The translations under genes and the position numbers were made by a program. From positions 1 through 24,582 of the IMG/VR virus record IMGVR_UViG_3300025879_000101: a stretch of DNA of 24,582 nt. One strand, written 5' to 3'. Source of the DNA: a virus. The notes beneath the pieces were generated by a model, which was given only the letters and a program-made list of their open reading frames with translations, ran no database searches and had not been told where the DNA came from. Within the stretch, counting starts at the first letter, position 1, and each line of letters opens with the position of its first letter. This document shows positions 18,101 through 24,582 of this stretch, in pieces.

Positions 18101-19016
18101 CAGGTATTAGAGACTTCACTATGATAGCAGACAAAGCCCCTAGTAGAACAATAAAAGACTCTGTATTTCTAGTAAGAAATTTAAATACAGGTGCCATTGT
18201 TTCTGTGGCAAATTTTTGTACATTTATAAATAGTTTATCAAAACTAACTAAGAACTGATTTAAAGCATTAGTACCAGAGCTTGACATAAGTTTCTCAAGC
18301 TTTCCATACTTTTCCTCGGCCTGTCCTAAGACTTCATTAGCAACGGCTTGGCTGCGTTCGAAAGCATTTAAGTCGTTTACATTTTTGCCTATAGCCTTAG
18401 CGTATTTTTCTGTTGCGCTTTTTAGTCTTAGTATTATACCAAGTTCATCTAGGAGTTCTGGCTCTGCTTTTGTGATACCACGTACCAAACGATTGAAAGA
18501 ATCTGTGAGATCTCTACCAAGAGCTGCAGATGCGTTTTTTGCTGCGGAACCTATTCTTTCTAGCTGAGAGGAGCTTAACCCCGCTGCGGTACCTATAGCT
18601 GCTGCTTGTGCGGCTTCTCTATAATTTATCTGTGCGCCGGTGGCTTCTTGAATACTATTTGTTATCGATTTGTATGCAACACCCGTTACAGAACCTAAAG
18701 CTTCTTGGCCTTTTATTAATTTAGATACATCCGCGGCATTACGTAAGAATTGAAAAGCTGCAGATACAGCGAACACCTGAGCGGCGATTTGTGCATAAAT
18801 ACCTGCAATACCGCCACCGCCTTGTGCCATTTTAGAAAAAGCTTTAGTTCCATTAGAAGTAGCTTGAGAAGCTCCTTTCATTTTACGGTCAAAGTTCTGG
18901 GTTTCATTACCTAGATCGTTTAAACTTTTAGCAGCTTGTTTACTTCTTCTAGTAGTTTCTTTTAAAGAACCTTTATCATCAACTACTACATCTACATTTA
19001 TCTTATTGTTAGCCAT
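15123..19016 (-). CDS. Tail tape measure protein (gpH-like)
   Basis: 1297 residues; sets tail length and is ejected with the DNA. At the usual 1.5 angstrom per residue this suggests a tail of roughly 195 nm. Visible parts: a basic, polar N-terminus; a hydrophobic segment at about residues 68-91 after four glycines; further hydrophobic segments near 286-304 and 486-505; long Lys/Glu/Gln-rich coiled-coil helices at about 690-1020; and a glycine-rich beta C-terminus containing YAVGGIASGPQAGYPVELHG followed by TEAVVPLPNGKSIPVEM, which is characteristic of lambda-type tape measures. It starts in a TAATG overlap with the chaperone stop with AAGG nearby and ends in a TAATG overlap with the M-like gene. 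Confidence 0.95.
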   Translation of the reverse strand: MANNKINVDVVVDDKGSLKETTRRSKQAAKSLNDLGNETQNFDRKMKGASQATSNGTKAFSKMAQGGGGIAGIYAQIAAQVFAVSAAFQFLRNAADVSKLIKGQEALGSVTGVAYKSITNSIQEATGAQINYREAAQAAAIGTAAGLSSSQLERIGSAAKNASAALGRDLTDSFNRLVRGITKAEPELLDELGIILRLKSATEKYAKAIGKNVNDLNAFERSQAVANEVLGQAEEKYGKLEKLMSSSGTNALNQFLVSFDKLFINVQKFATETMAPVFKFLTRNTESFIVLLGALSAIIVKSLIPDFGAWGQSADENLKRQVKRMASYRLELKKTAKQAQASLTIQQGAAQKSSSAAQALAATKGITGTTGGKKGFDFILGDINDKSKAGMRAAEAMFQNIETRYDKHGKVVSGKLKGLTRSEVATFNKALQDRKKYLKTLEVAHSNTYGKMDLRVKKYVAKTKLAFASLQAATATVFGAISKGLNKAFSFFGTIGLIVSIGTMLFSLGKEVYRFFNPISAEAQKAADAISSFSEKTATLNEELERMGSVRSSVSLTLKEIVSQIGQAASSASLPQLAEKILHFRTLASEGLIDEKTLSTQEKAFEETLGLVAKLDKNLLPVLKRFQDTKEIDLKELFNFDANARRAAASVKAFSRGLSDVKDGLDKIAGTAAKSPFEDVRRNLQLARVEGVRLVNEMERANSDEQKRLDAEIKRLKTRLEKGTESVTTTERDFGPGIGSQWKSVTREVALTATAMRNTREQYDKAVERAQNLTAEQKKTRTELTNIVRMQAILNQLSDQYLANEKAILKNKNDFARNQVLEYTTLDKINNKNLQIQIAENPLLKAKNKLLAANGALEAASAGSDMAKLSNATKAQRAAQSEYDTALAKYGLTKDQLNLELDILNIQNKHNKDQLDKDQTILNLKKQQFSVAQKEANLQKQLNKFKQQAITLAATEKMQQRRVNSTVGTYVFNSAELGEKDRIFAERKINDLKMQQANADKTIAIAKLNLEKSQFTLAQKRLALELAVLNRKRNVKTTREDGLTDEQGALFDGINTASTTAFTTQGTAIEAAFMAASKAIQSANVELDISEKNLQTITQLANTAAKSFETGLGDAFNNIITDTKSVSEAFSDMASSILQSMSKIVANKIAAQIIGSLFSAGATSDVFAGGPEIDALGNVGGPYHVRYGGVLNSSGKIPGYAVGGIASGPQAGYPVELHGTEAVVPLPNGKSIPVEMKNSAGQVNNINVSVQVDGNGNSNVESGEGGEGLGKAIAAAVQKELQNQKRSGGILNPYGAT

Positions 19017-19842
19017 TAGCCTTTCACATTATGGGTAAAATTATTACCGCTTGCATTCTGCCTTCTTTCATCTGCTTTTCTTCGCTTTTCGGCTTCTTCT
19101 GCTCTGTATCCCATAAGGATCTTTTCATACATTTTCGCAAAGTAGTAAACTACTTTAGGTTCTCCAACTTCATATAGTTTCATTAAGTAGCCTGCGTCAG
19201 ACCAATTTTTTCCTAAGTAAAACCCGGAGGTCCCGTCCCAAACGTCCGATAGATTATCAAATATAAAAAATGCCACTTGAACTTGCTCCGGAAAATCAGA
19301 GGGGTTAAGTGGCATTTTATCAGGGTCAGGTTCTTGGTTAAGCTGTTCACATATTTTTAAGTACTTATCTACAGAAATTTCTTGATTTTGGCGAACATAC
19401 CTAGTTAGCTTACTCTGAAGCTCTGCTACTTGCGACCAGTAAAATTTTCTAAATCACCTACGGTGTCAGTAACCCACGTATCAAATATATTAGAGTTTTT
19501 CATTAGTAGTTCTGCGTTTTCCTGTGAAAACGGTAACTCGTCTTTGGGATCTAGACTTGATATATCTACTAAAAGAAATTCTTCTAGATACGCATAAGTT
19601 AAGCCTTTCCAGCCTTTAATAACGCTATTGCAGTACTCTGCTAAAAACTTTTCTTCATCTAACTTTTCTTCTGGTTGATGAGTTTTCTTGTTGAATTTAG
19701 TGCTAACACAGCGCTTTCGTAACTTTATTAGTTCTTCTCGACCTAAGTAAGTTAGCTGCACACTAAATCCTGGGTATCCATCAAAATCAATATCCACAGT
19801 TTTACTGGGTGTAATCAGGCTTGATAGTGAAATGTTATCCAT
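19016..19842 (-). CDS. Tail assembly chaperone GT fusion made by -1 frameshift
   Basis: Predicted 275-residue fusion: 134 residues of the G frame, then 141 residues in the -1 frame after base 19441. The T part begins YWSQVAELQSKLTRYVRQNQ and includes the stretch MPLNPSDFPEQVQV, whose ATG at 19315 has no good ribosome site, so separate translation is unlikely. In lambda the GT form is made as a minor product, binds the tape measure through G and tube subunits through T, and is absent from the finished virion. The T part ends basic (RAEEAEKRRKADERRQN) and its stop overlaps the tape measure ATG as TAATG, coupling the two. Confidence 0.85.
19426..19842 (-). CDS. Tail assembly chaperone, gpG-like (zero-frame product)
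   Basis: 138-residue protein encoded between the tube and tape measure genes, the standard place for the tail assembly chaperone that binds the tape measure and recruits tube subunits. The sequence is acidic and helical towards the end (YAYLEEFLLVDISSLDP, ENAELLMKNSNIFDTWV), as is common in this family. The ATG follows an AAGGA site with eight bases of spacing. Translation ends at TAG only five codons after a slippery heptamer, allowing a minority of ribosomes to make the longer GT form. Family identity comes mainly from position and the frameshift. Confidence 0.85.
   Translation of the reverse strand: MDNISLSSLITPSKTVDIDFDGYPGFSVQLTYLGREELIKLRKRCVSTKFNKKTHQPEEKLDEEKFLAEYCNSVIKGWKGLTYAYLEEFLLVDISSLDPKDELPFSQENAELLMKNSNIFDTWVTDTVGDLENFTGRK
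19441..19447 (-). promoter_or_regulatory. Slippery heptamer for -1 programmed frameshift
   Basis: Minus strand A AAT TTT in the zero frame fits the X XXY YYZ rule (AAA then TTT, then T). After a one-base backward slip the reading frame is open for 141 sense codons through to the stop at 19016. An SD-like AGGTG lies seven bases upstream and a small AGCTT/AAGCT hairpin lies about 18 bases downstream; both kinds of element can stimulate slippage in bacteria, though these are weak examples. Confidence 0.85.
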
Positions 19843-19887
19843 GTTTTTGTTCCTTTTTCTTTTGGTTAGTATTTTTTATATACGATA

Positions 19888-19916
19888 ATTATATTAGAGG
19901 GGAGGTTAGAAGTCAA
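19888..19916 (-). promoter_or_regulatory. Sigma70-type promoter for chaperone-tape-measure-tip operon (cassette C)
   Basis: Minus strand -35 TTGACT (19911-19916), exactly 17 bases of spacer, and a perfect -10 TATAAT (19888-19893). Start of transcription would fall near 19881, giving a leader of about 40 bases before the chaperone ATG with an AAGGA ribosome site. It sits directly after a terminator, so it can restart expression of the next block. The spacer holds a second copy of a box, TTCTAACCTCCCC, also found in cassette B. Confidence 0.85.
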
Positions 19917-19934
19917 GGACTATTTTTGAAAGGA

Positions 19935-19965
19935 GTAAGAAAAAAGGGACCGAAGCCCCCTTTTT
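19935..19965 (-). terminator. Intrinsic terminator after tail tube gene (cassette C)
   Basis: On the minus strand, arms AAAAAGGGGGC and GTCCCTTTTTT form an 11-pair stem with two G-U pairs and a UUCG tetraloop, followed by a T run that leads into the TTCTTAC box at 19935-19941. Read on the plus strand the two wobbles become A-C mismatches, so the hairpin is built for leftward transcription. Confidence 0.93.
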
Positions 19966-19970
19966 AGGTA

Positions 19971-21044
19971 TTAAGCACCTGTGTAGGCAATAGTTGCTTC
20001 ATCAGTGCCACTAATTGTGCTCGGAAGAGCGTGGAAGTTAGCCTCTAGTGAGATAACATCTTCAATTGAGTGTGTTGGTACTTCTAAGTGAGCAGTAGGC
20101 ATTGCTACTACCATATTTGGAGTACTACCACCACCAATGTTAAAGGTTAGTGAATGACTATTTGTAACTGTATTTCGATCTTCGATTAAGTTCTCAAAAA
20201 GGTCTGCACTAGAGTTATCTGCTGTATTTAAGTAACAAGTAAAGTTGCCTGAAATAGAGCGAGTCCCTGTAACATGACCTAAAGGTTGGTTAACAGTACA
20301 TAAAGTCTCTGGGGTTAGGAAAGTAATATTATTAGTAAAAGTGATATTACCGCCAGTCAAAGTAAGACCATAAGTAGTTCCGCCAGTGCCATTCTCTACC
20401 AGAGATAAAGAGGTTAAACGATTACGGATGAAGTTAGAAGTGCTATCAACACTACGAGCAATAGCTCCCGATGCGTCAAAGGCGACTTCTTCTGAGATAA
20501 CCTTACCAAAACCAGACCAGTTAATAGTTGCAATACCATCAATATCAAATTCAATACTTGCTTCGTTTGCAACACAATCAGCAATTTTATAAATTGTTAG
20601 ATCCGATGCGGCATTGAAGTTATCATCTGCATGGCCACAAGCTCCCATAACAAAAAATAAATCAAATGTACCTAATACAGTCTTATTTGAGTCATCAAAG
20701 TCGAAAGTAGTGGTATTAGTAGCAACAGTTACACCATTAGCCCAAGCACTACCATCGTACGAGTTTGCAGCAACAAAGTTTGCCCACAAAGCTTCTTCAA
20801 CTACAGTACCTGCATTTGGTCTTGCGTATGACGAAAAAGACCACTCTGCAGGAGCAAAAGAGTCATTAAACATTTGACGAGCACGACGAGAGTTGCCATC
20901 TACATCTGCCATTTCGTTTAGTGTGATTTCTGAAGCATTGGTAGCTTGTGAAAAAGAATACCCATCAAGTACTGGGATTTCCCAAACATTGTTGCCTTGC
21001 TTCAAGAATACTTTAGTATTTCTACTAAATTGTAAATTTGCCAT
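19971..21044 (-). CDS. Major tail tube protein
   Basis: 357 residues. Predicted to stack as hexameric rings forming the non-contractile tail tube, the role of lambda gpV. The start MANLQFSRNTKVFLKQGNNVWEIPVLDGYSFSQ and the later EITLNEMADVDG are typical of siphovirus tube proteins. The protein is rich in beta strand, Ser, Thr and Asn with few charges, as tube proteins are. It is longer than lambda gpV (246 residues), so there may be an added surface domain; I cannot delimit it. The ATG has a strong AGGAG site. A UUCG-loop terminator follows the gene, so the tube message is separated from the chaperone genes. Confidence 0.85.
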   Translation of the reverse strand: MANLQFSRNTKVFLKQGNNVWEIPVLDGYSFSQATNASEITLNEMADVDGNSRRARQMFNDSFAPAEWSFSSYARPNAGTVVEEALWANFVAANSYDGSAWANGVTVATNTTTFDFDDSNKTVLGTFDLFFVMGACGHADDNFNAASDLTIYKIADCVANEASIEFDIDGIATINWSGFGKVISEEVAFDASGAIARSVDSTSNFIRNRLTSLSLVENGTGGTTYGLTLTGGNITFTNNITFLTPETLCTVNQPLGHVTGTRSISGNFTCYLNTADNSSADLFENLIEDRNTVTNSHSLTFNIGGGSTPNMVVAMPTAHLEVPTHSIEDVISLEANFHALPSTISGTDEATIAYTGA

Positions 21045-21107
21045 AGTTTTCTCCTATGTATATCTTGAAAAGACTTGATCGTGAACATTTGTTCGTGTCA
21101 GTCGTTT
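21045..21107. other. 63-base gap before the tail tube gene
   Basis: It holds the tube ribosome site (AGGAG on the minus strand) and an imperfect inverted repeat built on GAACA / TGTTC at about 21081-21096. There is no U-run after the repeat, so I do not call a terminator. Nothing else is evident. Confidence 0.5.
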
Positions 21108-21560
21108 CTAATAGCGAACCTCTATAGTCATTTCACCGACGCCAAAAGGTTCAAGTACACCTTCGTCAGTGTCTATACTGACTATAGTGATTTGTTGAGT
21201 GTATTGAGTGTTTCCTGTACGATCAGTATAAGCTAATCTGGAGTTTTCCTCTAATACTGTTTCTACGTCTTCCATTAATTTTTCTAGAGCTACTACTGCA
21301 TCTTCTTCGTTAACGTAGCAACGTAGTGTTACATTAAGAAAACGGTCTTTATAACCACCTCCTTGGTATTGTCTAGCCTCTGAGCCTGCATTTAAGTGTA
21401 CCGCAGGAAACTCTTCTACTTCATCCCAGAACTTAAGCCTAGGGCTAACCTGTTGAAACAAGTTAGTTAAGAACTGATTAGTTCCATCAATTTTCTTTAG
21501 TTCTTCTACAAGAGCTTCTATAATAGCTAGTCGTCTTGTAGTGTAATTTCTTTCTGCCAT
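21108..21560 (-). CDS. Tail terminator protein (gpU-like)
   Basis: 150-residue protein predicted to cap the tail tube at the head end and stop its growth. Its size, its place just before the tube gene, the pattern of an N-terminal helix (RRLAIIEALVEELKKI), a central strand with FPAVHLNAG, a helix (DAVVALEKLMEDVETVLEE) and the ending GVGEMTIEVRY all match tail terminator proteins of siphoviruses. It has a strong AGGAG ribosome site six bases before the ATG, which overlaps the previous stop by one base. Assignment rests on pattern and synteny. Confidence 0.75.
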   Translation of the reverse strand: MAERNYTTRRLAIIEALVEELKKIDGTNQFLTNLFQQVSPRLKFWDEVEEFPAVHLNAGSEARQYQGGGYKDRFLNVTLRCYVNEEDAVVALEKLMEDVETVLEENSRLAYTDRTGNTQYTQQITIVSIDTDEGVLEPFGVGEMTIEVRY

Positions 21561-22885
21561 TATACTCTCCTAGTGTAAAATCTTCCGATTGCAAACTCTA
21601 CTGCTATTTCTCGCATAGTGCGATCAATTAGTTTTCTTGGGTCTCTTTCTACGCTTCCCATTGCATAACCAGGCTCAAAAGTCTGGTAGGGATTCTTTTG
21701 GTATGTGTAACCAAAACTAGGGAATCCTTGAGGTGTTAACACAGCATCTACTACATTAACACTTGATGCAAATCTGCCTGTTCTATAGTTAAGTGCAGGA
21801 CTTTTCATATTTTTTGCTAGCTTAGAAGGCAATTTAGCATTAAAAGCTTGAATCATCGCTAAAGGTGCAGAGGAAGCTCCCGCCCCAAATCTAACTTTTC
21901 TAGGTGTTTTTCCGCCTTGAGATACTCTGGCCTTTCCTACCTTTTGTTTTTTACCTTTGTTTGTAGTTTTATGGTTTGTTTTCAGACTTACCTTTTTATC
22001 TTTAGAAGTTACTTTTATAAACTCCTTACTATCAAACTTATCCAAAGTTACTTTGGTTATTTTCTGTTTAAGAGTCGAAGAACCTTTCTCATTAACAAGA
22101 TTTTTAGCATAGTCATTTGCAAAGTCTCTAAAAGCTTTTTTAACAGCTTTTTCAAACTTAGCATCTTTACCTATATTCTCTTTTCCCAACTGAAACGCAA
22201 CAGAAGATACATAATCATCTTTTAACTTTCCGTCTTGAGTAACTATTTGAGTATGGGATACAAACAGTTTATCAATCTCTATTCGTATATTTTTAGGTAT
22301 CTCGGCTTTTTTAGCAAAGGCTCCAAAAGATTCTCTTAACTCGTCTTTATAATCTAAAGGTATAGAAGTCATTGCATTAGAGATCTCTACTTGAGAAACT
22401 GCGGAACCTTTCATACCATGACCTTTATGGACATTTTTAGATAATTCTTTTTTCTGATTATCCGTTAATAAACCATTAGAGGTAAAATAAGTCAACATAG
22501 TGTTTTTAACAGCGTTAATAGAATAATTAAAACTTGTTACTATAAACATATTTTTACCTAAAACAAAACTATCTGGTAGTCCCATTCTATTTTCTTTTAT
22601 AACCATAACTATATCAACTAGTCTATGGGCGTTCTTGTCGCTACTTGCAAATCGTTTAGCAAGTCTTGCAGCATGTTCTCGAGCTTTTTTTATCGCTGCT
22701 GCTAAGTGATAATCACTTATCTCAACTTGATTGTTAAAGGTATCGTTTATGGCTTTCTTTAGTTCTTTTGGGCCGGGTATTATAAGCAACTGTCCTCGTT
22801 GTTTTTCTACACTCCTTCTCATTTCTACTTCAAGCTTATCTAAGAGTTTATTAGAAAAATTTGCTTTAAAGTTAGATACTGCCAT
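21560..22885 (-). CDS. Tail completion / neck protein, Z-like by position (enlarged)
   Basis: 441 residues, lying where lambda has gene Z and HK97 has gp10, between connector and tail terminator. The likely role is joining head and tail. The C-terminal part (about residues 360-441, with ALNYRTGRFASSV, GYTYQKNPYQTFEPGY and DPRKLIDRTMRE) resembles virion neck proteins of other tailed phages. The N-terminal part is helical and basic, with AAAIKKAREHAARLAKRF near residues 60-80. Residues about 290-335 form a lysine-rich linker. The protein is more than twice the length of lambda gpZ, so the first 250 residues are extra and unassigned. Both ends use TAATG overlaps with the neighbouring genes and its own ribosome site is weak, suggesting translational coupling. 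Confidence 0.6.
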   Translation of the reverse strand: MAVSNFKANFSNKLLDKLEVEMRRSVEKQRGQLLIIPGPKELKKAINDTFNNQVEISDYHLAAAIKKAREHAARLAKRFASSDKNAHRLVDIVMVIKENRMGLPDSFVLGKNMFIVTSFNYSINAVKNTMLTYFTSNGLLTDNQKKELSKNVHKGHGMKGSAVSQVEISNAMTSIPLDYKDELRESFGAFAKKAEIPKNIRIEIDKLFVSHTQIVTQDGKLKDDYVSSVAFQLGKENIGKDAKFEKAVKKAFRDFANDYAKNLVNEKGSSTLKQKITKVTLDKFDSKEFIKVTSKDKKVSLKTNHKTTNKGKKQKVGKARVSQGGKTPRKVRFGAGASSAPLAMIQAFNAKLPSKLAKNMKSPALNYRTGRFASSVNVVDAVLTPQGFPSFGYTYQKNPYQTFEPGYAMGSVERDPRKLIDRTMREIAVEFAIGRFYTRRV

Positions 22886-23466
22886 TAGAAGTTCTTATAA
22901 AGATCCAACACACGTTTAATATGATCAGGGAAAGCTACATTATTACGCTGTGTTGTACTTGATTGATTCTGAACAGTCGCACCTTGTAAAGTTCTACGTT
23001 CTTTATGCTCGTCTTTTAAGTAGTAAGTAACTAGGTCATATACCGCTAGCTTTAAGTCTTCGGGGCAGCTTTCGTACCCTGCATTATATGTTACTTTTAC
23101 AGAACCTGGACCTGTTTTCCAGTTTTTATAGCTAGATCCATTTACTCTTACAATACTATCTGTAAGTTTATCTACATAGTAGTCTGAAGTGCTTAAAGTA
23201 GTATAAGGAGCACTGAAATTATCTCTTTCTTCTACAGATACTATATTAAGTAAAGGACTTTCTGTTAATTGAACTATGCTAGTAGGCCAATCTATAGAGA
23301 TCTCTTCTACTTTTTCTGTTTCATAGTAGTCTATGATTGAATTTCCGCAATAAGTTTTTACTAATTGGCTCACTGATGTAATAATATAATCAAGACGCAC
23401 ATCTTCTTTAGGAGAAGTAATGCCTTCCTGTTCTTTGTATTCTTCTAATGTAATTAATTCTGACAT
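22885..23466 (-). CDS. Head-tail connector (HK97 gp6-like)
   Basis: Predicted 193-residue adaptor that sits between portal and tail at the head vertex. The N-terminal helical part (ITLEEYKEQEGI, then DVRLDYIITSVSQLVKTYCG) and the later YYVDKLTDSIVRVN and VKVTYNAGYESCPEDLKLAVYDLV are hallmarks of the gp6-like connector family, which is mostly helical with a short beta insertion. Its position directly after the capsid gene fits. It starts at an ATG preceded by a modest TAGG and ends by a TAATG overlap with the next gene, so the two are probably translated together. Confidence 0.85.
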   Translation of the reverse strand: MSELITLEEYKEQEGITSPKEDVRLDYIITSVSQLVKTYCGNSIIDYYETEKVEEISIDWPTSIVQLTESPLLNIVSVEERDNFSAPYTTLSTSDYYVDKLTDSIVRVNGSSYKNWKTGPGSVKVTYNAGYESCPEDLKLAVYDLVTYYLKDEHKERRTLQGATVQNQSSTTQRNNVAFPDHIKRVLDLYKNF

Positions 23467-23483
23467 ATTATAAACCTATTAGT

Positions 23484-23513
23484 AAAAACTCAGGGGGCGG
23501 ACCCCCTGGGTTT
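23484..23513 (-). terminator. Intrinsic terminator after the capsid gene
   Basis: On the minus strand the arms AAACCCAGGGGG and CCCCCTGAGTTT pair over 12 positions with one G-U wobble. They are closed by the tetraloop TCCG, a member of the stable UNCG class, and followed by a run of five T. It lies 19 bases past the capsid stop codon and just before the connector gene. It probably lets some transcripts through, because no convincing promoter separates it from the next gene. Confidence 0.85.
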
Positions 23514-23532
23514 AAGTTACTCTATCTTATGC

Positions 23533-24582
23533 TTATGCGTAAGAAATCTTAACAGCTGATTCTGCAGCGTCAACTAAACGGTTGAAGCCTAAAGACTGAG
23601 TAGCAACGATAACACGACGTTGTGCCATTACTTCATAGTCTTGCTCAACAGTTACACCACGTAGACGTGGAATAGCGAAATTACGCTTGTTGACAACAAA
23701 AGCTGCTACAGTACCTGATGCAGGTGCTGCTAATTCTTCAGACACTACAACTGGTACGCCAAATACTGCGCCGATTGTACCTGTAATACGTACAGCCATA
23801 TCAGAACCTACTTCGTCGATAGTCTGGAATTCAGCATCGTCTAATAAGTCGTAGTAACCTTGATGAGATACGATATAGACTAACTCGTCAGTCATTAAGC
23901 CATATTTGCCCATTGCTTGACGTGCAGTTAATAACGCACCAGCAGTTAATTTAGTGCTAGTAGTTGCTAAATCAGTACCAGCAGTTGAAAGACCTGCTAA
24001 GCCAGAAATAGTGTCACCATTACCTAGTAAGATAGCTGACTCTACTGCTCGTGCGTGTGCACGTGCAACGCCTTCTACTAACATAGGCATAAGGTTGATT
24101 AGTACTTCTTCATCAATATGGTTATCCATAAAAGTACTAGAGATTAAGCGGTGAGCTGTTAAAGTCACTTGCTTAGGCTTATAACCACCAGTACCACCAC
24201 GGTTTTCTAAGTTACCGCCTGTAGCTGCGCCAGATTGCCATGCGGCTACGCCTGCATCTGGTTGAATTGGTAGAATAGTAGAAGCACCATTTACAGTGAT
24301 TTCACGGAATAAAGAAGCTACTTTCAACTCACGTTGAATTTCTTTTTCGATTAAAGAAGAAACTTCTTGGTCAATATCTGCAGCAGAAGTAGCATAGCTG
24401 ATGCCTGCTTTTTCTTGTAGATTTTGAGCAAACTCAGTGTTCATACCTTTTTGAGTCATAACACCTAATAAGTGTGCTTTTAGGAACTCTTGGCCCCATG
24501 CAGATACGTCAGATTTCTCTGCACGATCAGCGAATACTTTTTTGCTATCACGCATTTTTTCGATTTCCTGTGCTTTTTCAGC
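23533..24582 (-). CDS. Major capsid protein, HK97 fold (5' end outside window)
   Basis: Builds the icosahedral head shell. The visible 349 residues read like the HK97-type phage capsid family: a charged helical N-terminal part, a central section with SSLIEKEIQRELKVASLFRE followed by GASTILPI, and a C-terminal domain with GVPVVVSEE and a final stretch resembling capsid A-domain strands. An in-frame ATG occurs at 24555, but the reading frame stays open to the window edge and the nine codons before it encode AEKAQEIEK. That looks like coiled coil of the N-terminal delta/scaffold domain that HK97-like phages remove with a protease. I therefore treat the gene as cut by the window; the alternative start at 24555 has only a distant AGGA. 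It is followed by a strong hairpin terminator, consistent with higher expression than the genes after it. Family assignment is by pattern recognition and gene order. Confidence 0.9.
   Translation of the reverse strand, partial: AEKAQEIEKMRDSKKVFADRAEKSDVSAWGQEFLKAHLLGVMTQKGMNTEFAQNLQEKAGISYATSAADIDQEVSSLIEKEIQRELKVASLFREITVNGASTILPIQPDAGVAAWQSGAATGGNLENRGGTGGYKPKQVTLTAHRLISSTFMDNHIDEEVLINLMPMLVEGVARAHARAVESAILLGNGDTISGLAGLSTAGTDLATTSTKLTAGALLTARQAMGKYGLMTDELVYIVSHQGYYDLLDDAEFQTIDEVGSDMAVRITGTIGAVFGVPVVVSEELAAPASGTVAAFVVNKRNFAIPRLRGVTVEQDYEVMAQRRVIVATQSLGFNRLVDAAESAVKISYA

Noticed and set aside
19016-19315. Independent gene starting at the ATG at 19315
   Set aside because: No ribosome site precedes it and its frame is open back to the slippery heptamer, so it is better explained as the T part of the GT fusion.
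21057-21085. TTCACG, 17 bases, TATACA on the minus strand before the tail tube gene, resembling a promoter
   Set aside because: Both boxes are poor and a start there would fall at or inside the AGGAG ribosome site, removing it from the message.
23467-23472. TATAAT immediately before the connector ATG
   Set aside because: It touches the start codon and no -35 lies 16-18 bases upstream; the position is filled by the terminator hairpin.
1-24582. Integrase, attachment site, tRNA, transposon or host flanking genes that would mark a prophage
   Set aside because: None found; the window alone cannot distinguish a lytic phage from a prophage.

Overview
The window is a late structural region of a long-tailed double-stranded DNA phage or prophage (Caudoviricetes, siphovirus morphology). 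Every credible gene lies on the minus strand, so transcription runs from base 24582 towards base 1. Gene content and order match the lambda/HK97 plan: major capsid protein, head-tail connector, tail completion, tail terminator, tail tube, frameshifted tail chaperone pair (G/GT), tape measure (H), then the tip proteins M, L, K, I and J, followed by a long fibre and three smaller fibre-like or Ig-like proteins. The M-L-K-I-J tip is typical of phages of Gram-negative bacteria. The DNA is visibly AT-rich, and the fibre proteins carry low-complexity modules that I associate with phages of aquatic bacteria. A marine or freshwater gammaproteobacterial host is therefore plausible but not proven. No integration, lysis, replication or packaging genes are in view.

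Layout from right to left: 24582-23533 capsid protein, running off the window edge; 23513-23484 terminator; 23466-21108 connector, Z-like and U-like genes; 21044-19971 tail tube; 19965-19888 terminator plus promoter; 19842-19016 chaperones G/GT; 19016-15123 tape measure; 15123-8374 tip genes M, L, K, I and J; 8369-8291 terminator plus promoter; 8219-2376 a 1947-residue fibre; 2388-2315 terminator plus promoter; 2295-16 three accessory tail genes. Coding density is very high. The largest gap without a gene is 154 bases (8220-8373), and all gaps over 60 bases except one (21045-21107) hold recognisable regulatory signals. Many neighbours overlap, five of them through the same one-base TAATG stop-start.

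The genes form one pathway. Capsid and connector finish the head. The Z-like and U-like proteins close the tail end. Tube subunits polymerise round the tape measure, assisted by G and the -1 frameshift product GT. M, L, K, I and J form or load the tip, with K carrying two apparently intact peptidase sites. The fibre and accessory proteins probably bind the host surface.

The most distinctive feature is regulatory. Three gene junctions carry the same cassette: an intrinsic terminator, a TTCTTAC box on its U-rich side, then a sigma70-type promoter with a perfect TATAAT and exactly 17 bases of spacer. The late region is thus cut into separately started units. Other notable points are an apparent insertion of two carbohydrate-binding-like repeats between the cysteine pairs of the L protein, and strong internal duplication in the fibre gene.
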